Shown here: piece by piece, positions 10,611-18,722 of the stretch
Numbering within the stretch: position 1 is the stretch's first letter
How the letters are laid out: the number at the start of each line of letters is the position of its first letter
Assembly: GCF_014697475.1 (NCBI RefSeq)
Contig: NZ_JACJRV010000001.1
Location: forward strand, 124,001-188,000
Direction of reading: 5' to 3'
DNA from: Nostoc sp. FACHB-152
GTDB lineage: Bacteria; Cyanobacteriota; Cyanobacteriia; Cyanobacteriales; Nostocaceae
DNA: 64,000 nucleotides
The notes under the pieces: generated by a model
What the model saw: only the letters and a program-made list of their open reading frames with translations
What the model was told of the DNA's origin: nothing
Database searches by the model: none
Position numbers and translations under genes: made by a program

Positions 10611-10948
10611 AACAATTTAAAACTCAATATTTCAGCTTGTATACCAATTATCTCAAGTACTTGATACACAGATAACTTCTACAATCTGGAATAGCTTGAG
10701 GATAACCAATGGTTAAAATACTGACGCTTTGCCTCATGTGGAAGTTTCACCATAAATTTACATTTGTTAAAAATCTGTGTCAGTCCAGTAGAGTGCGTTG
10801 CGCTATGCGACAACACATCCTACCACCCTGTCACCTTTCACCTGTCACCTTTCACCTGTCACCTTTCACCTGCTATAAGCCAAAAAAATAGAGGGATAGA
10901 AAACTCTATGCCCCCATTTCATCTATGTAATCACCTGAGAAAGTTTGA
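10611..10948. other. Gene-free gap upstream of lptA
   Basis: Contains the probable leftward promoter of lptA, a fragment of the GTGCGTTGCGC repeat near 10790 and the 14-bp tandem array at 10831-10872. The short open frames here follow the tandem array and are not protein-like. Confidence 0.5.
10831..10872. repeat. Perfect 14-bp tandem repeat x3
   Basis: Three identical copies of TCACCTTTCACCTG at 10831-10844, 10845-10858 and 10859-10872. The unit is itself two related heptamers, so it belongs with the short tandem repeats of cyanobacteria. Confidence 0.9.
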
Positions 10949-11341
10949 TTAATCATTCGCAAGCACAATCTTCGGTATAGGCAAGGCTTGATTTTCTCCC
11001 AAGTTGCCAGTGGGAATCTTACTTGCTCCCATTTGTTGTATTACCTTCAATAATGCTGCACTTTGGCTTAATAATTCTTCTACGTTAATACTGCCATAAC
11101 TATCTGGGTAACGCCGCAGGCGATTACTACCTTCTCCTAATAAGATGGCAGCACCTCGCAAATTGTCATTACCCAGGTGATACAAGCCCACAGCAATTTG
11201 GAGAATACCTTGATAAAAAGTCTTGTCAGGTTCGCTGGCTTCGATCCACAAAGCCTCTAAGGTGTCATGACAGGCGTAAAACTGTCCTGAGTTGAACTGT
11301 TCTACACCTTGCCAAAACTCTTGGGGCATAGTTTCGCTCAT
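10949..11341 (-). CDS. DUF309 domain protein
   Basis: 130 residues. FNSGQFYACHDTLEALW and FYQGILQIAVGLYHL are the core helices of DUF309, with the conserved HDTLE and QG residues. The function of the family is not established. Its ATG overlaps the TGA of ftrC in an ATGA junction (11338-11341), so it is translationally coupled to the ferredoxin-thioredoxin reductase gene. The coupling may be just economical packing, but it hints at a shared expression need. Confidence 0.85.
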   Translation of the reverse strand: MSETMPQEFWQGVEQFNSGQFYACHDTLEALWIEASEPDKTFYQGILQIAVGLYHLGNDNLRGAAILLGEGSNRLRRYPDSYGSINVEELLSQSAALLKVIQQMGASKIPTGNLGENQALPIPKIVLAND

Positions 11342-11703
11342 GCCATGCTGTCTCGAACTTCTTTGATTGTTTCCATAGTAATATCTTGACTTTGGCCAGC
11401 AAACTCATTTTCTGGGGTCAGAAACAGCATACAGTGACACTCTTTGCGCTCTCTCATAGGTACACAAGGACAGTTCCAATAAGAGGCTTTGACTTCAGCT
11501 TCTTTGTCTTCGTAATGGCGGCAGGGACAAAGAGGCGCACCTAGTTCATCTTTGTGTTTGGCAAGCCCTTCAATTACTACCGCAGTCACCGAAGGTTCAC
11601 TACAGAAGTACGTTCCAGTACGCTTGGCGTATTGTTCGGAAAAATGCCGCATTGCTTCTAGGCTTTTATCGCTGGATTTTGTGTTACCTTCTGATGTGAT
11701 CAT
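11338..11703 (-). CDS. ftrC: Ferredoxin-thioredoxin reductase, catalytic chain
   Basis: 121 residues from the ATG at 11703; an in-frame extension to 11814 reaches the tRNA gene and is not conserved. The seven-cysteine pattern of the catalytic chain is present: YFCSEP, LCPCRHY, NCPCVPM and ECHCMLF, which hold the 4Fe-4S cluster and the active-site disulfide. The enzyme passes electrons from photosynthetic ferredoxin to thioredoxin and so links light to enzyme redox control. The variable chain gene ftrV is not nearby, as is common in cyanobacteria. Coupled downstream to a DUF309 gene. Confidence 0.95.
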   Translation of the reverse strand: MITSEGNTKSSDKSLEAMRHFSEQYAKRTGTYFCSEPSVTAVVIEGLAKHKDELGAPLCPCRHYEDKEAEVKASYWNCPCVPMRERKECHCMLFLTPENEFAGQSQDITMETIKEVRDSMA

Positions 11704-11814
11704 GTGGATCGGCCGCTCATAATTTAAATATTTCTTTGCATTGTACCTCAGCCGTAAGCTGCTATTACTGGGGAGATTTCCCCAATATATACAAAACTTT
11801 TGCTGAAGGCTCAA

Positions 11815-11886
11815 AGCCAGCAGTCGGATTTGAACCGACGACCTTCCGATTACAAGTCGGATGCACTACCACTGTGCTATGCTGGC
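11815..11886 (-). tRNA. tRNA-Thr (anticodon TGT)
   Basis: A 72-base cloverleaf on the minus strand. The acceptor stem is GCCAGCA paired with TGCTGGC, the anticodon arm TCCGA-CTTGTAA-TCGGA places TGT at the anticodon positions, and the T arm contains GGTTCAAATCC. The discriminator is T and CCA is not encoded. It reads ACA threonine codons. It lies about 110 bases upstream of ftrC on the same strand. Confidence 0.95.
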
Positions 11887-12361
11887 AAGCAAGATTGTTT
11901 CATTTGCACTCACCGATTTCTGATTATAGCAAAAGCAAAATATTTGTCTAGAGGTCGCAGCAAAAAATATTCAGAGGGAGTAGAAGATGCAGGGAGGTAG
12001 GGTGCAGGGAGACAAGGGGAAATATACAGCAGGGAACAGGCAATAGGTAATAGCTAATGGGGTTGAAAGTCTTCTATTATATGGCTTTGTTCTTAAAATC
12101 TGTACTTCATTTACCTGCAATCTGCTGTATGTCAAAAGACCATAACAACAAGGTGTGAAAATAGCAGAAAGTTGAACTGAAGCAGCAAAAATCATTGATT
12201 TGAATCACCAATAAAGTTGATAAATTAATATTCATAGCAAAAGCTAATTTAAAATCCTGGGCTGGACGCAAAAAGATGAAATGCAGTTTTTAAACTGTAT
12301 TTTTCTTGACACGGCTGGGTAAAGAAACAGAATAGATAATCGTTCTTTACGACTCAAAAAC
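11887..12361. other. Gene-free gap between tRNA-Thr and argF
   Basis: 475 bases with G-rich repeat debris (AGGTAGGGTGCAGGGAGACA near 11994-12013). A TTGACA sequence at 12307 lies about 50 bases before argF and could be a -35 element, but no good -10 box stands at the right spacing. No RNA gene was recognised. Confidence 0.45.
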
Positions 12362-13282
12362 ATGGCAGTGTTACTCGGACGCGATGTATTAAGTCTGGCG
12401 GACTTCAGTCCAACGGAACTTCAAGAAATTCTGCAATTGGCTGGGCAATTGAAATCTCAACAGCTAAAGTTGCGGTGTAATAAGGTGTTGGGTTTGTTGT
12501 TTTCTAAAGCTTCAACTCGCACGCGTGTTAGTTTTACGGTGGCGATGTATCAATTGGGGGGACAGGTAATCGATCTTAATCCTAATGTTACGCAAGTAAG
12601 TCGCGGCGAACCTATCCAAGATACTGCACGGGTGTTAGATCGATATTTAGATATTTTGGCAATTCGGACTTTTGCCCAACAAGATTTAGAAATTTTCGCT
12701 AACTATGCCAAAATTCCAGTAATTAATGCGCTGACTGATGCGGAACATCCTTGTCAGATATTAGCTGATTTATTGACGATTCAAGAATGTTTTGGTAAGT
12801 TAGACGGCTTAACTTTGACTTATGTGGGCGATGGCAATAATGTGGCGAATTCTTTGATGTTGGGTTGTGCTTTGGCGGGAATGAATGTCAGAGTTGCTAC
12901 GCCTAAAGGATTTGAACCTGATGCCAAAATTGTAGAACAAGCGCGGGCGATCGCTGGCGATAAAACCCAAGTTTTCTTAACTAATGACCCAGAGTTAGCT
13001 GCTAAGGAAGCAACTGTACTTTACACAGATGTTTGGGCAAGTATGGGGCAAGAAGAAGAAGCAGATGATCGAATGCCAATTTTTCAACCCTATCAAATTT
13101 CTGAACAACTGTTGAGCTTGGCTGATAAAGATGCAATTGTTTTACACTGCTTACCCGCCCATCGTGGTGAAGAAATTACTGAAGAAGTAATTGAAGGTTC
13201 TCACTCACGCGTTTGGGATCAGGCCGAAAATCGTCTGCACGCACAAAAAGCTTTGCTGGCTAGTATTTTAGGGGCAGAGTGA
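12362..13282 (+). CDS. argF: Ornithine carbamoyltransferase
   Basis: 306 residues, normal for the family. Carbamoyl-phosphate-binding SKASTRTRVSF lies near residues 46-56, the HPCQILADLLT motif near 128-138, and the ornithine-site HCLPAHRGEE near 261-270. It makes citrulline from ornithine and carbamoyl phosphate in arginine biosynthesis, which in these organisms also feeds cyanophycin. Single gene with a strong terminator right behind it and lexA next on the same strand. Confidence 0.96.
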   Translation: MAVLLGRDVLSLADFSPTELQEILQLAGQLKSQQLKLRCNKVLGLLFSKASTRTRVSFTVAMYQLGGQVIDLNPNVTQVSRGEPIQDTARVLDRYLDILAIRTFAQQDLEIFANYAKIPVINALTDAEHPCQILADLLTIQECFGKLDGLTLTYVGDGNNVANSLMLGCALAGMNVRVATPKGFEPDAKIVEQARAIAGDKTQVFLTNDPELAAKEATVLYTDVWASMGQEEEADDRMPIFQPYQISEQLLSLADKDAIVLHCLPAHRGEEITEEVIEGSHSRVWDQAENRLHAQKALLASILGAE

Positions 13283-13300
13283 ACAATAAAAACTGAAAAA

Positions 13301-13345
13301 ATTAAAGGCAAAAGAGTAAAAAATTTTCTTTCTTTTGCCTTTAAT
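13301..13345 (+). terminator. Rho-independent-type terminator of argF
   Basis: A perfect 15-base inverted repeat, ATTAAAGGCAAAAGA (13301-13315) and its complement (13331-13345), followed by a T-rich run. It starts 18 bases after the argF stop and separates argF from the lexA promoter. Confidence 0.85.
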
Positions 13346-13381
13346 ATTTTTATTTTCATCTTGTTATATAGGATTTTTTGT

Positions 13382-13395
13382 AGTACTAATGTTCT
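13382..13395 (+). promoter_or_regulatory. LexA box upstream of lexA
   Basis: AGTACTAATGTTCT fits the published cyanobacterial LexA consensus RGTACNNNDGTWCB at every fixed position. It sits 35 bases before the lexA ATG, so the gene is probably autorepressed. Confidence 0.75.
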
Positions 13396-13429
13396 AGGGA
13401 CATTTGTATTTACTTCCCATTTTATTATT

Positions 13430-14035
13430 ATGGAACGTCTCACAGAAGCTCAACAAGAATTATATGAATGGCTGGCAGAATATATCCGATCGCACCAGCA
13501 TTCTCCTTCAATTCGTCAAATGATGCAAGCGATGAATCTGAAGTCACCTGCACCTATTCAAAGCCGCTTAGAACATTTAAGAAATAAAGGCTACATTGAA
13601 TGGACTGAAGGTAAAGCTCGCACAATTCGCATTTTACATCCTATTAAGCAAGGTGTGCCAATTTTAGGTAATATCGCTGCTGGTGGTTTAATTGAACCTT
13701 ATACTGAGGCTGTAGATTATTTAGATTTTTCTAATTTCTCGTTACCGCCACAAACCTATGCTTTGCGGGTAACAGGGGATAGCATGATTGAAGATTTAAT
13801 TGCCGATGGGGATGTGGTATTTTTATTGCCAGTACCAGAACCAGATCAATTAAAAAATGGCACAATTGTTGCCGCTAGAGTTGATGGGTATGGTACTACA
13901 TTAAAGCGTTTTTATCGCAGTGGCGATCGCGTCACCTTAAAACCCGCCAACCAGAAGTATAACCCCATTGAAGTTGCTGCCATGCAAGTGCAGGTGCAAG
14001 GTTCTCTTGTCGGCGTTTGGCGTGGATATAACTGA
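13430..14035 (+). CDS. lexA: LexA repressor/S24 peptidase
   Basis: 201 residues from the ATG at 13430; the 23-codon extension upstream runs across the LexA box and is rejected. A winged-helix domain (residues 1-68, TEAQQELYEWLAEYI and SPSIRQMMQAM) joins an S24 protease domain. The self-cleavage Ala84-Gly85, nucleophile Ser118 (GDSM) and general base Lys159 (TTLKRF) are all present, so this LexA should be cleavable, unlike Synechocystis LexA, which lacks these residues. In cyanobacteria LexA controls DNA repair and sometimes carbon or redox genes. Confidence 0.95.
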   Translation: MERLTEAQQELYEWLAEYIRSHQHSPSIRQMMQAMNLKSPAPIQSRLEHLRNKGYIEWTEGKARTIRILHPIKQGVPILGNIAAGGLIEPYTEAVDYLDFSNFSLPPQTYALRVTGDSMIEDLIADGDVVFLLPVPEPDQLKNGTIVAARVDGYGTTLKRFYRSGDRVTLKPANQKYNPIEVAAMQVQVQGSLVGVWRGYN

Positions 14036-14141
14036 ATAGGGAGTGGGGAATTGGGAGTTGGGAGTAGGGGATGGAATTTCACAACTCACCACTCAACATT
14101 CACCACTCACCACTCACTACTCACTACTCCCTGATTTTTTT

Positions 14142-15617
14142 ATGTACCTGACACAAAACTCAGTGCAGCAATTTCCTGCTTTCCGGCTAAAGTTACCCTT
14201 TGCTAGGGAGGGTAGGGGCAGTTACCATCCGCAACCATTACCAGGATGCCCAAGGATGCCGTTATCTCTGCAATTGCGCCAGTATCAGCGACAAGCTGTA
14301 ACTAACTGGTTTGCGAACAATGGCAGAGGAACGCTGAAAATGGCGACTGGTAGTGGTAAAACTATCACTGCATTAGCGATCGCTTGCGAATTATATCAGC
14401 AAATTAACTTGCAAGTTCTGTTGGTGGTGTGTCCCTATCGTCATCTTGTTACCCAATGGGCGCGAGAATGCGAAAAGTTTAATTTACAGCCGATATTAGC
14501 CTTTGAGAATGTGCGTAGTTGGCAAAGTCAACTTTCTACGCAACTTTATAATCTGCGTTCTGGTTCTCAAGGCTTTGTTACTGTTATCACTACCAACTCC
14601 ACATTAATTGGTGATGGTTTTCAATCGCAACTGAAGTATTTACCGCCAAAAACTTTAATTATTGGTGATGAAGCCCATAATTTAGGCGCGCCAAAACTAG
14701 AAGAAAGTTTACCCCGGCGTGTGGGTTTGCGGCTGGCTTTATCTGCCACACCAGAAAGATATTTTGATGATGGCGGTACACAATCGTTATTTGATTATTT
14801 TGGCCCAGTTTTGCAACCAGAGTTTACTTTAAGGGATGCGATCGCCCAAGGAGCTTTGGTACATTATCTTTATTATCCGATTTTAGTAGAGTTAACAGAA
14901 GCAGAAAGCATTGCTTATTTGAAGTTAACTAAAAGAATCGGGCGTTCTCTTCTATATCGAGAAAGCAAAACTGGTGAATCACCAAATTTTGAAGACAACG
15001 AAGATTTAAAGCCCTTACTAATGCAACGCGCAAGATTAATAGGCGCAGCCACAAATAAATTAACTGCTTTACGTCAATTAATGGCAACCCGCCGCGAAAC
15101 TACGCATACACTTTTTTATTGCAGTGATGGTTCTCTGGAAACAGGACGTTCATCTCTGCGTCAACTGAAAGCCGTTGCTAAAATTCTGGGTGTAGATTTA
15201 GGCTATAAAGTCAGCACCTATACTGCCCAAACTCCTTTAACAGAAAGGGAGGTTTTACGTCGGCAATTTGAAAGCGGCGAGTTACAAGGTTTAGTAGCAA
15301 TTCGCTGTTTAGATGAGGGAGTTGATATTCCAGCAATTAAAACTGCGGTGATTTTATCGAGTTCTGGTAATCCTCGCCAATTTATTCAGCGACGAGGAAG
15401 AGTTTTGCGCCCTCATCCCAGTAAGGAAAGAGCGACTATATATGACATGATTGTATTGCCGCCAGATTTAGATAGGGAAACTATAGAAGTTGAACGCAAT
15501 CTATTAAGAAAAGAACTGCGGCGGTTTGTTGAATTTGCTGATTTAGCTGATAATGCTGGTGAAGCGAGGATGAAACTGTTGGATCTCCAAAAACAATACG
15601 GTTTATTAGGCATTTGA
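14142..15617 (+). CDS. SF2 DEAD/DEAH-box helicase (type III restriction Res/SSL2-like)
   Basis: 491 residues from the ATG at 14142. A start at 14256 (MPLSLQLRQYQRQAV) is equally plausible, while the 33 codons before 14142 come from a heptamer repeat. Motif Q-like LRQYQRQAV, Walker A MATGSGKT at 67-74, DEAH at 176-179, motif III LSATPERYF and the C-terminal motif QFIQRRGRVLRPH give a complete two-RecA-domain helicase. There is no nuclease domain. It resembles stand-alone DEAD/DEAH helicases of DNA repair or restriction type. Its position directly after lexA suggests a DNA-damage link, but no LexA box was found for it. Confidence 0.85.
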   Translation: MYLTQNSVQQFPAFRLKLPFAREGRGSYHPQPLPGCPRMPLSLQLRQYQRQAVTNWFANNGRGTLKMATGSGKTITALAIACELYQQINLQVLLVVCPYRHLVTQWARECEKFNLQPILAFENVRSWQSQLSTQLYNLRSGSQGFVTVITTNSTLIGDGFQSQLKYLPPKTLIIGDEAHNLGAPKLEESLPRRVGLRLALSATPERYFDDGGTQSLFDYFGPVLQPEFTLRDAIAQGALVHYLYYPILVELTEAESIAYLKLTKRIGRSLLYRESKTGESPNFEDNEDLKPLLMQRARLIGAATNKLTALRQLMATRRETTHTLFYCSDGSLETGRSSLRQLKAVAKILGVDLGYKVSTYTAQTPLTEREVLRRQFESGELQGLVAIRCLDEGVDIPAIKTAVILSSSGNPRQFIQRRGRVLRPHPSKERATIYDMIVLPPDLDRETIEVERNLLRKELRRFVEFADLADNAGEARMKLLDLQKQYGLLGI

Positions 15618-15870
15618 AAGCCTAAAGACAATGTAAATGCTCGTAAAGCAAGTGCTGAATTTAATAAAAAACTTCTAATTTTTTATTAAAAATTTATATT
15701 ATAAAAAATCTGTTAACTAGCATATATAATAATCAACATTAAAATAAAAATTTTATCTAGACAAAGAACAAAACTCATCTTTCTTGTTAAAAAACTTGCA
15801 GGTTTGAGCTTAATACTTAACTAATTGTGCTTTTGAGATCACTTCTTAATAAATTACTGAAAGCCGAACA

Positions 15871-18318
15871 ATGGAGCTACTTTTTGATGAACTTCGGCAA
15901 GCTAACCAAAACTTACAGCAGGAGATTATGTTGCGTCAACAGGCTGAAGAATCTCTGTGCCAAGTCAAGAAAGACTTAGAATTGCGCGTGGCAGAACGCA
16001 CAGATGAACTAGTTGAAGCAAATCGGCGCTTGCAACAAGAAATTGAGCAACGCAAACAGGTCGAAGCAGCACTCCAGAAGCGTGAAAGTCAGTTGCAAGC
16101 TTTATTTGATCATACTCTTGATGCGATCGCCATTGTAGATGATGAAGGGCGGTATGTAGAGGTCAACCCAGCAGCCTGTGACTTGTTTGGTCTATCCAGA
16201 GAAGAACTTTTGCGTTCTCAGATTGCAGATTTTGCAGAACCAGGCTTCGATGTCGCCCAAGCTTGGCAACATTTCAAGCAACAAGGTCAGATGCAGGGAG
16301 AATTTTCTGTATATCGTCCTGATGGCGAGATTCGAGAAACAGAATTTTCTGCGGTTGCTAATTTTATCCCACATCGTCATCTTTCAATTTTGCGAGATAT
16401 TAGCGAACGGCAAGCCGCGCTACGCGAACGTAAACAAGCTGAGATATCTTTGAGAGAAAGTGAGCAAAAACTGCAAGCGATTATCAACAATTGTGCAGTG
16501 GCCATCTACATGATTGACCCACAAAACAGACATCTTTTAGTTAATCGCTTGTATGCAGAACTCCTATCTACAACTCCAGAGAATTTGAAGGGCAAGAGTA
16601 TCTATGAATTTTGGCCAGCTGACACTGCTGATAGATTTGCTGCCAATAATCAACAAGTACTCACAAGCAATCAATTGATTCAATTAGAAGAAGTTGTTCC
16701 TCAAGCAGACGGGGTACACACATATATTACTGTGAAGTTTCCTGTATGCAATGCTTTGGGTCAACCCTATGCTGTTGGCGGAATTTCCACCGATATTACT
16801 AAATACAAACAGGCGCAACAGCAAATTCTTAAACAAGCAGCTTTAATTGATATTGCTAGTGATGCTATTTTTGTCTGTGATTTAGAAAACGGCATTCTGT
16901 TCTGGAACAAAGGGGCTGAACGCTTGTACGGTTGGACAGTCGAGGAAAGCTTGGGTAAAAAAGCTCATGAACTGTTCTACAAAGAATCATTATCGCAACT
17001 GGAAGCAGGTCTAAAGGCTACTATCGAACATGGCTCTTGGCAAGGTGAGTTAGAGCAAATAACCAAAACTGGCAGAAAAATTATTGTTGCTAGTCGGTGG
17101 ACATTGGTATGCGATGAATCAGGAAAACCGCAATCTATCCTAGTAGTCAACACCGACATCACCGAGAAAAAACAACTAGAGCAGCAATTCTACCGCGCTC
17201 AACGCTTGGAAAGTATGGGAACTCTTGCCAGTGGCATTGCTCACGACCTGAACAACGTTTTTGCTCCCATCATAATGATTGCCCAATTGCTGCCTTCAAA
17301 ATGCAAAAATGTTGATGCGCGGACTCAAGAACTCTTCAAAACATTAGAAACTAGCTCTAAACGTGGATCTGATTTAGTGAAACAAATTCTTACCTTTGCC
17401 CGTGGTACAGAAGGTAAGCGCATTCTTTTACAACCTGGACATTTGCTCAAAGAATTGACCAAAGTCATTAAACAGACATTTCCTAAGTCTATTGAAATCG
17501 TAACTGACATTCCCACAAATACACTATGGATGGTCAAAGCCGATCCCACCCAATTAGACCAGGTGTTTATGAATTTGGCAGTTAATGCCCGTGATGCGAT
17601 GCCCAATGGTGGTAAGCTCACCATCACTGCCGAAAATAGCATTATTGACGAAACCTATGCCCGAATGCACCTAGAAACTAAAGTAGGATGCTATGTTGTT
17701 GTCACTGTCACAGATACAGGGACAGGAATTCCGCCAGAGTTATTAGAACGCATATTTGATCCATTTTTTACCACTAAAGAAGTTGGTAAAGGTACAGGGC
17801 TAGGTCTGTCAACAGTTTTAGGTATCGTCAAGAACCACGACGGTTTTGTAAAAGTCTCCAGTCAGGTAGGTCAAGGAACAAAATTTCAAGTTTTCTTGCC
17901 CAGAGGAGAAGGCACAGCAATCGAATCGACAATAGAGGCAGAGTTGCCTACAGGTAACGGTGAGTTGATTTTAGTTGTAGATGATGAAGCAGTCGTCCAA
18001 CAAACCATACAAGAAACCCTAGCAGATTATAACTATAAAACCCTGGTAGCTAACGATGGCATTGAGGCGATCGCACTCTATGTCGAACATCAGAGTAAAA
18101 TCAGCACCGTCTTGCTAGATATGCTCATGCCCAACATGGATGGATTAACAACTATCCGCACCCTGCGAAAGCTCAACCCCAACGTCAAGATTATTGCTAA
18201 CAGTGGCTTACCTGCTAGTGAGCAAAAGGCTATTGCGGCTGGTGCAGACAAATTTCTGTCTAAGCCCTACACAGCCACAGATTTGTTGACTACTTTATCG
18301 GATGTAATCAATAAATAA
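15871..18318 (+). CDS. Cytosolic PAS(3)-histidine kinase-receiver hybrid
   Basis: 815 residues with no membrane span. An N-terminal coiled coil (1-75) is followed by three PAS domains (about 78-190, 195-315, 320-435). The HisKA domain has phospho-acceptor His458 (GIAHDLNNV), then come the ATPase N box NLAVNARDAM, G boxes DTGTGIP and GTGLGLST, and a C-terminal receiver with Asp750 (LLDMLMPNMDG). The signal is probably a bound cofactor or small molecule. The terminal receiver suggests a phosphorelay to a separate response regulator, which is not adjacent. Gaps of about 250 bases lie on both sides, so it is monocistronic. Confidence 0.9.
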   Translation: MELLFDELRQANQNLQQEIMLRQQAEESLCQVKKDLELRVAERTDELVEANRRLQQEIEQRKQVEAALQKRESQLQALFDHTLDAIAIVDDEGRYVEVNPAACDLFGLSREELLRSQIADFAEPGFDVAQAWQHFKQQGQMQGEFSVYRPDGEIRETEFSAVANFIPHRHLSILRDISERQAALRERKQAEISLRESEQKLQAIINNCAVAIYMIDPQNRHLLVNRLYAELLSTTPENLKGKSIYEFWPADTADRFAANNQQVLTSNQLIQLEEVVPQADGVHTYITVKFPVCNALGQPYAVGGISTDITKYKQAQQQILKQAALIDIASDAIFVCDLENGILFWNKGAERLYGWTVEESLGKKAHELFYKESLSQLEAGLKATIEHGSWQGELEQITKTGRKIIVASRWTLVCDESGKPQSILVVNTDITEKKQLEQQFYRAQRLESMGTLASGIAHDLNNVFAPIIMIAQLLPSKCKNVDARTQELFKTLETSSKRGSDLVKQILTFARGTEGKRILLQPGHLLKELTKVIKQTFPKSIEIVTDIPTNTLWMVKADPTQLDQVFMNLAVNARDAMPNGGKLTITAENSIIDETYARMHLETKVGCYVVVTVTDTGTGIPPELLERIFDPFFTTKEVGKGTGLGLSTVLGIVKNHDGFVKVSSQVGQGTKFQVFLPRGEGTAIESTIEAELPTGNGELILVVDDEAVVQQTIQETLADYNYKTLVANDGIEAIALYVEHQSKISTVLLDMLMPNMDGLTTIRTLRKLNPNVKIIANSGLPASEQKAIAAGADKFLSKPYTATDLLTTLSDVINK

Positions 18319-18548
18319 TAATATTAACTGTATATTTGCTACTTAAAAATTTTCTAAGGATTCTATTATAGAAAATTTGATAAATAGCAATTATATCAGT
18401 AAAGATAATGCTGGGTTTGTCAAAAAATATTGAGATTTTGAGATTCTCAATTAGCGAAATTTAGCAATAGTGGTAATAGTGACTTTACCGATGTAAAAGC
18501 AGCGATTGAGGCAGGTACAATGTAGAAAAACGCTAATAAAAAACGAAG

Positions 18549-18722
18549 ATGTTGCCAGAGCAAAATATCGATGATGTGCAAGAGCCAATTATTAATGCTC
18601 CGCCGGAGGTAAGGCAAATAATAGAGCGAGTATGGCATCTAGAAAAAAGTAGGCTGGATAAGAAAAGTAACAGCCCCATCAACGATGATATTTTGGCAAT
18701 TGTCAAGGAAGCAGTACAATGA
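18549..18722 (+). CDS. 57-residue micro-ORF coupled to the DndD-like ATPase
   Basis: Starts MLPEQNIDDVQEPIINAPPE and ends IVKEAVQ; acidic, helical, no cysteine and no membrane span. Its TGA overlaps the ATG of the following ATPase gene in an ATGA junction (18719-18722), a strong sign that both are translated together. The product resembles nothing I recognise. It could be a small partner of the ATPase or only a leader that sets its translation. An ATG after AAACGAAG is a reasonable start. Confidence 0.55.
   Translation: MLPEQNIDDVQEPIINAPPEVRQIIERVWHLEKSRLDKKSNSPINDDILAIVKEAVQ

Noticed and set aside
10709-10952. Two overlapping plus-strand frames before DUF309
   Set aside because: They follow the 14-bp tandem array, giving runs such as FHLSPFTCHLSP.
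11736-12000. Plus-strand frames across the tRNA
   Set aside because: They read through the antisense of tRNA-Thr, the usual source of false RRPSDYKS-like peptides.
12300-12345. Sigma-70-like promoter for argF
   Set aside because: TTGACA at 12307 is clear, but no -10 hexamer with acceptable match stands 16-18 bases downstream.
18442-18525. Possible gene remnant reading AKFSNSGNSDFTDVKAAIEA before a stop
   Set aside because: Looks like the end of a protein, but it is only 27 codons with no recognised family and no start, so it was not called.
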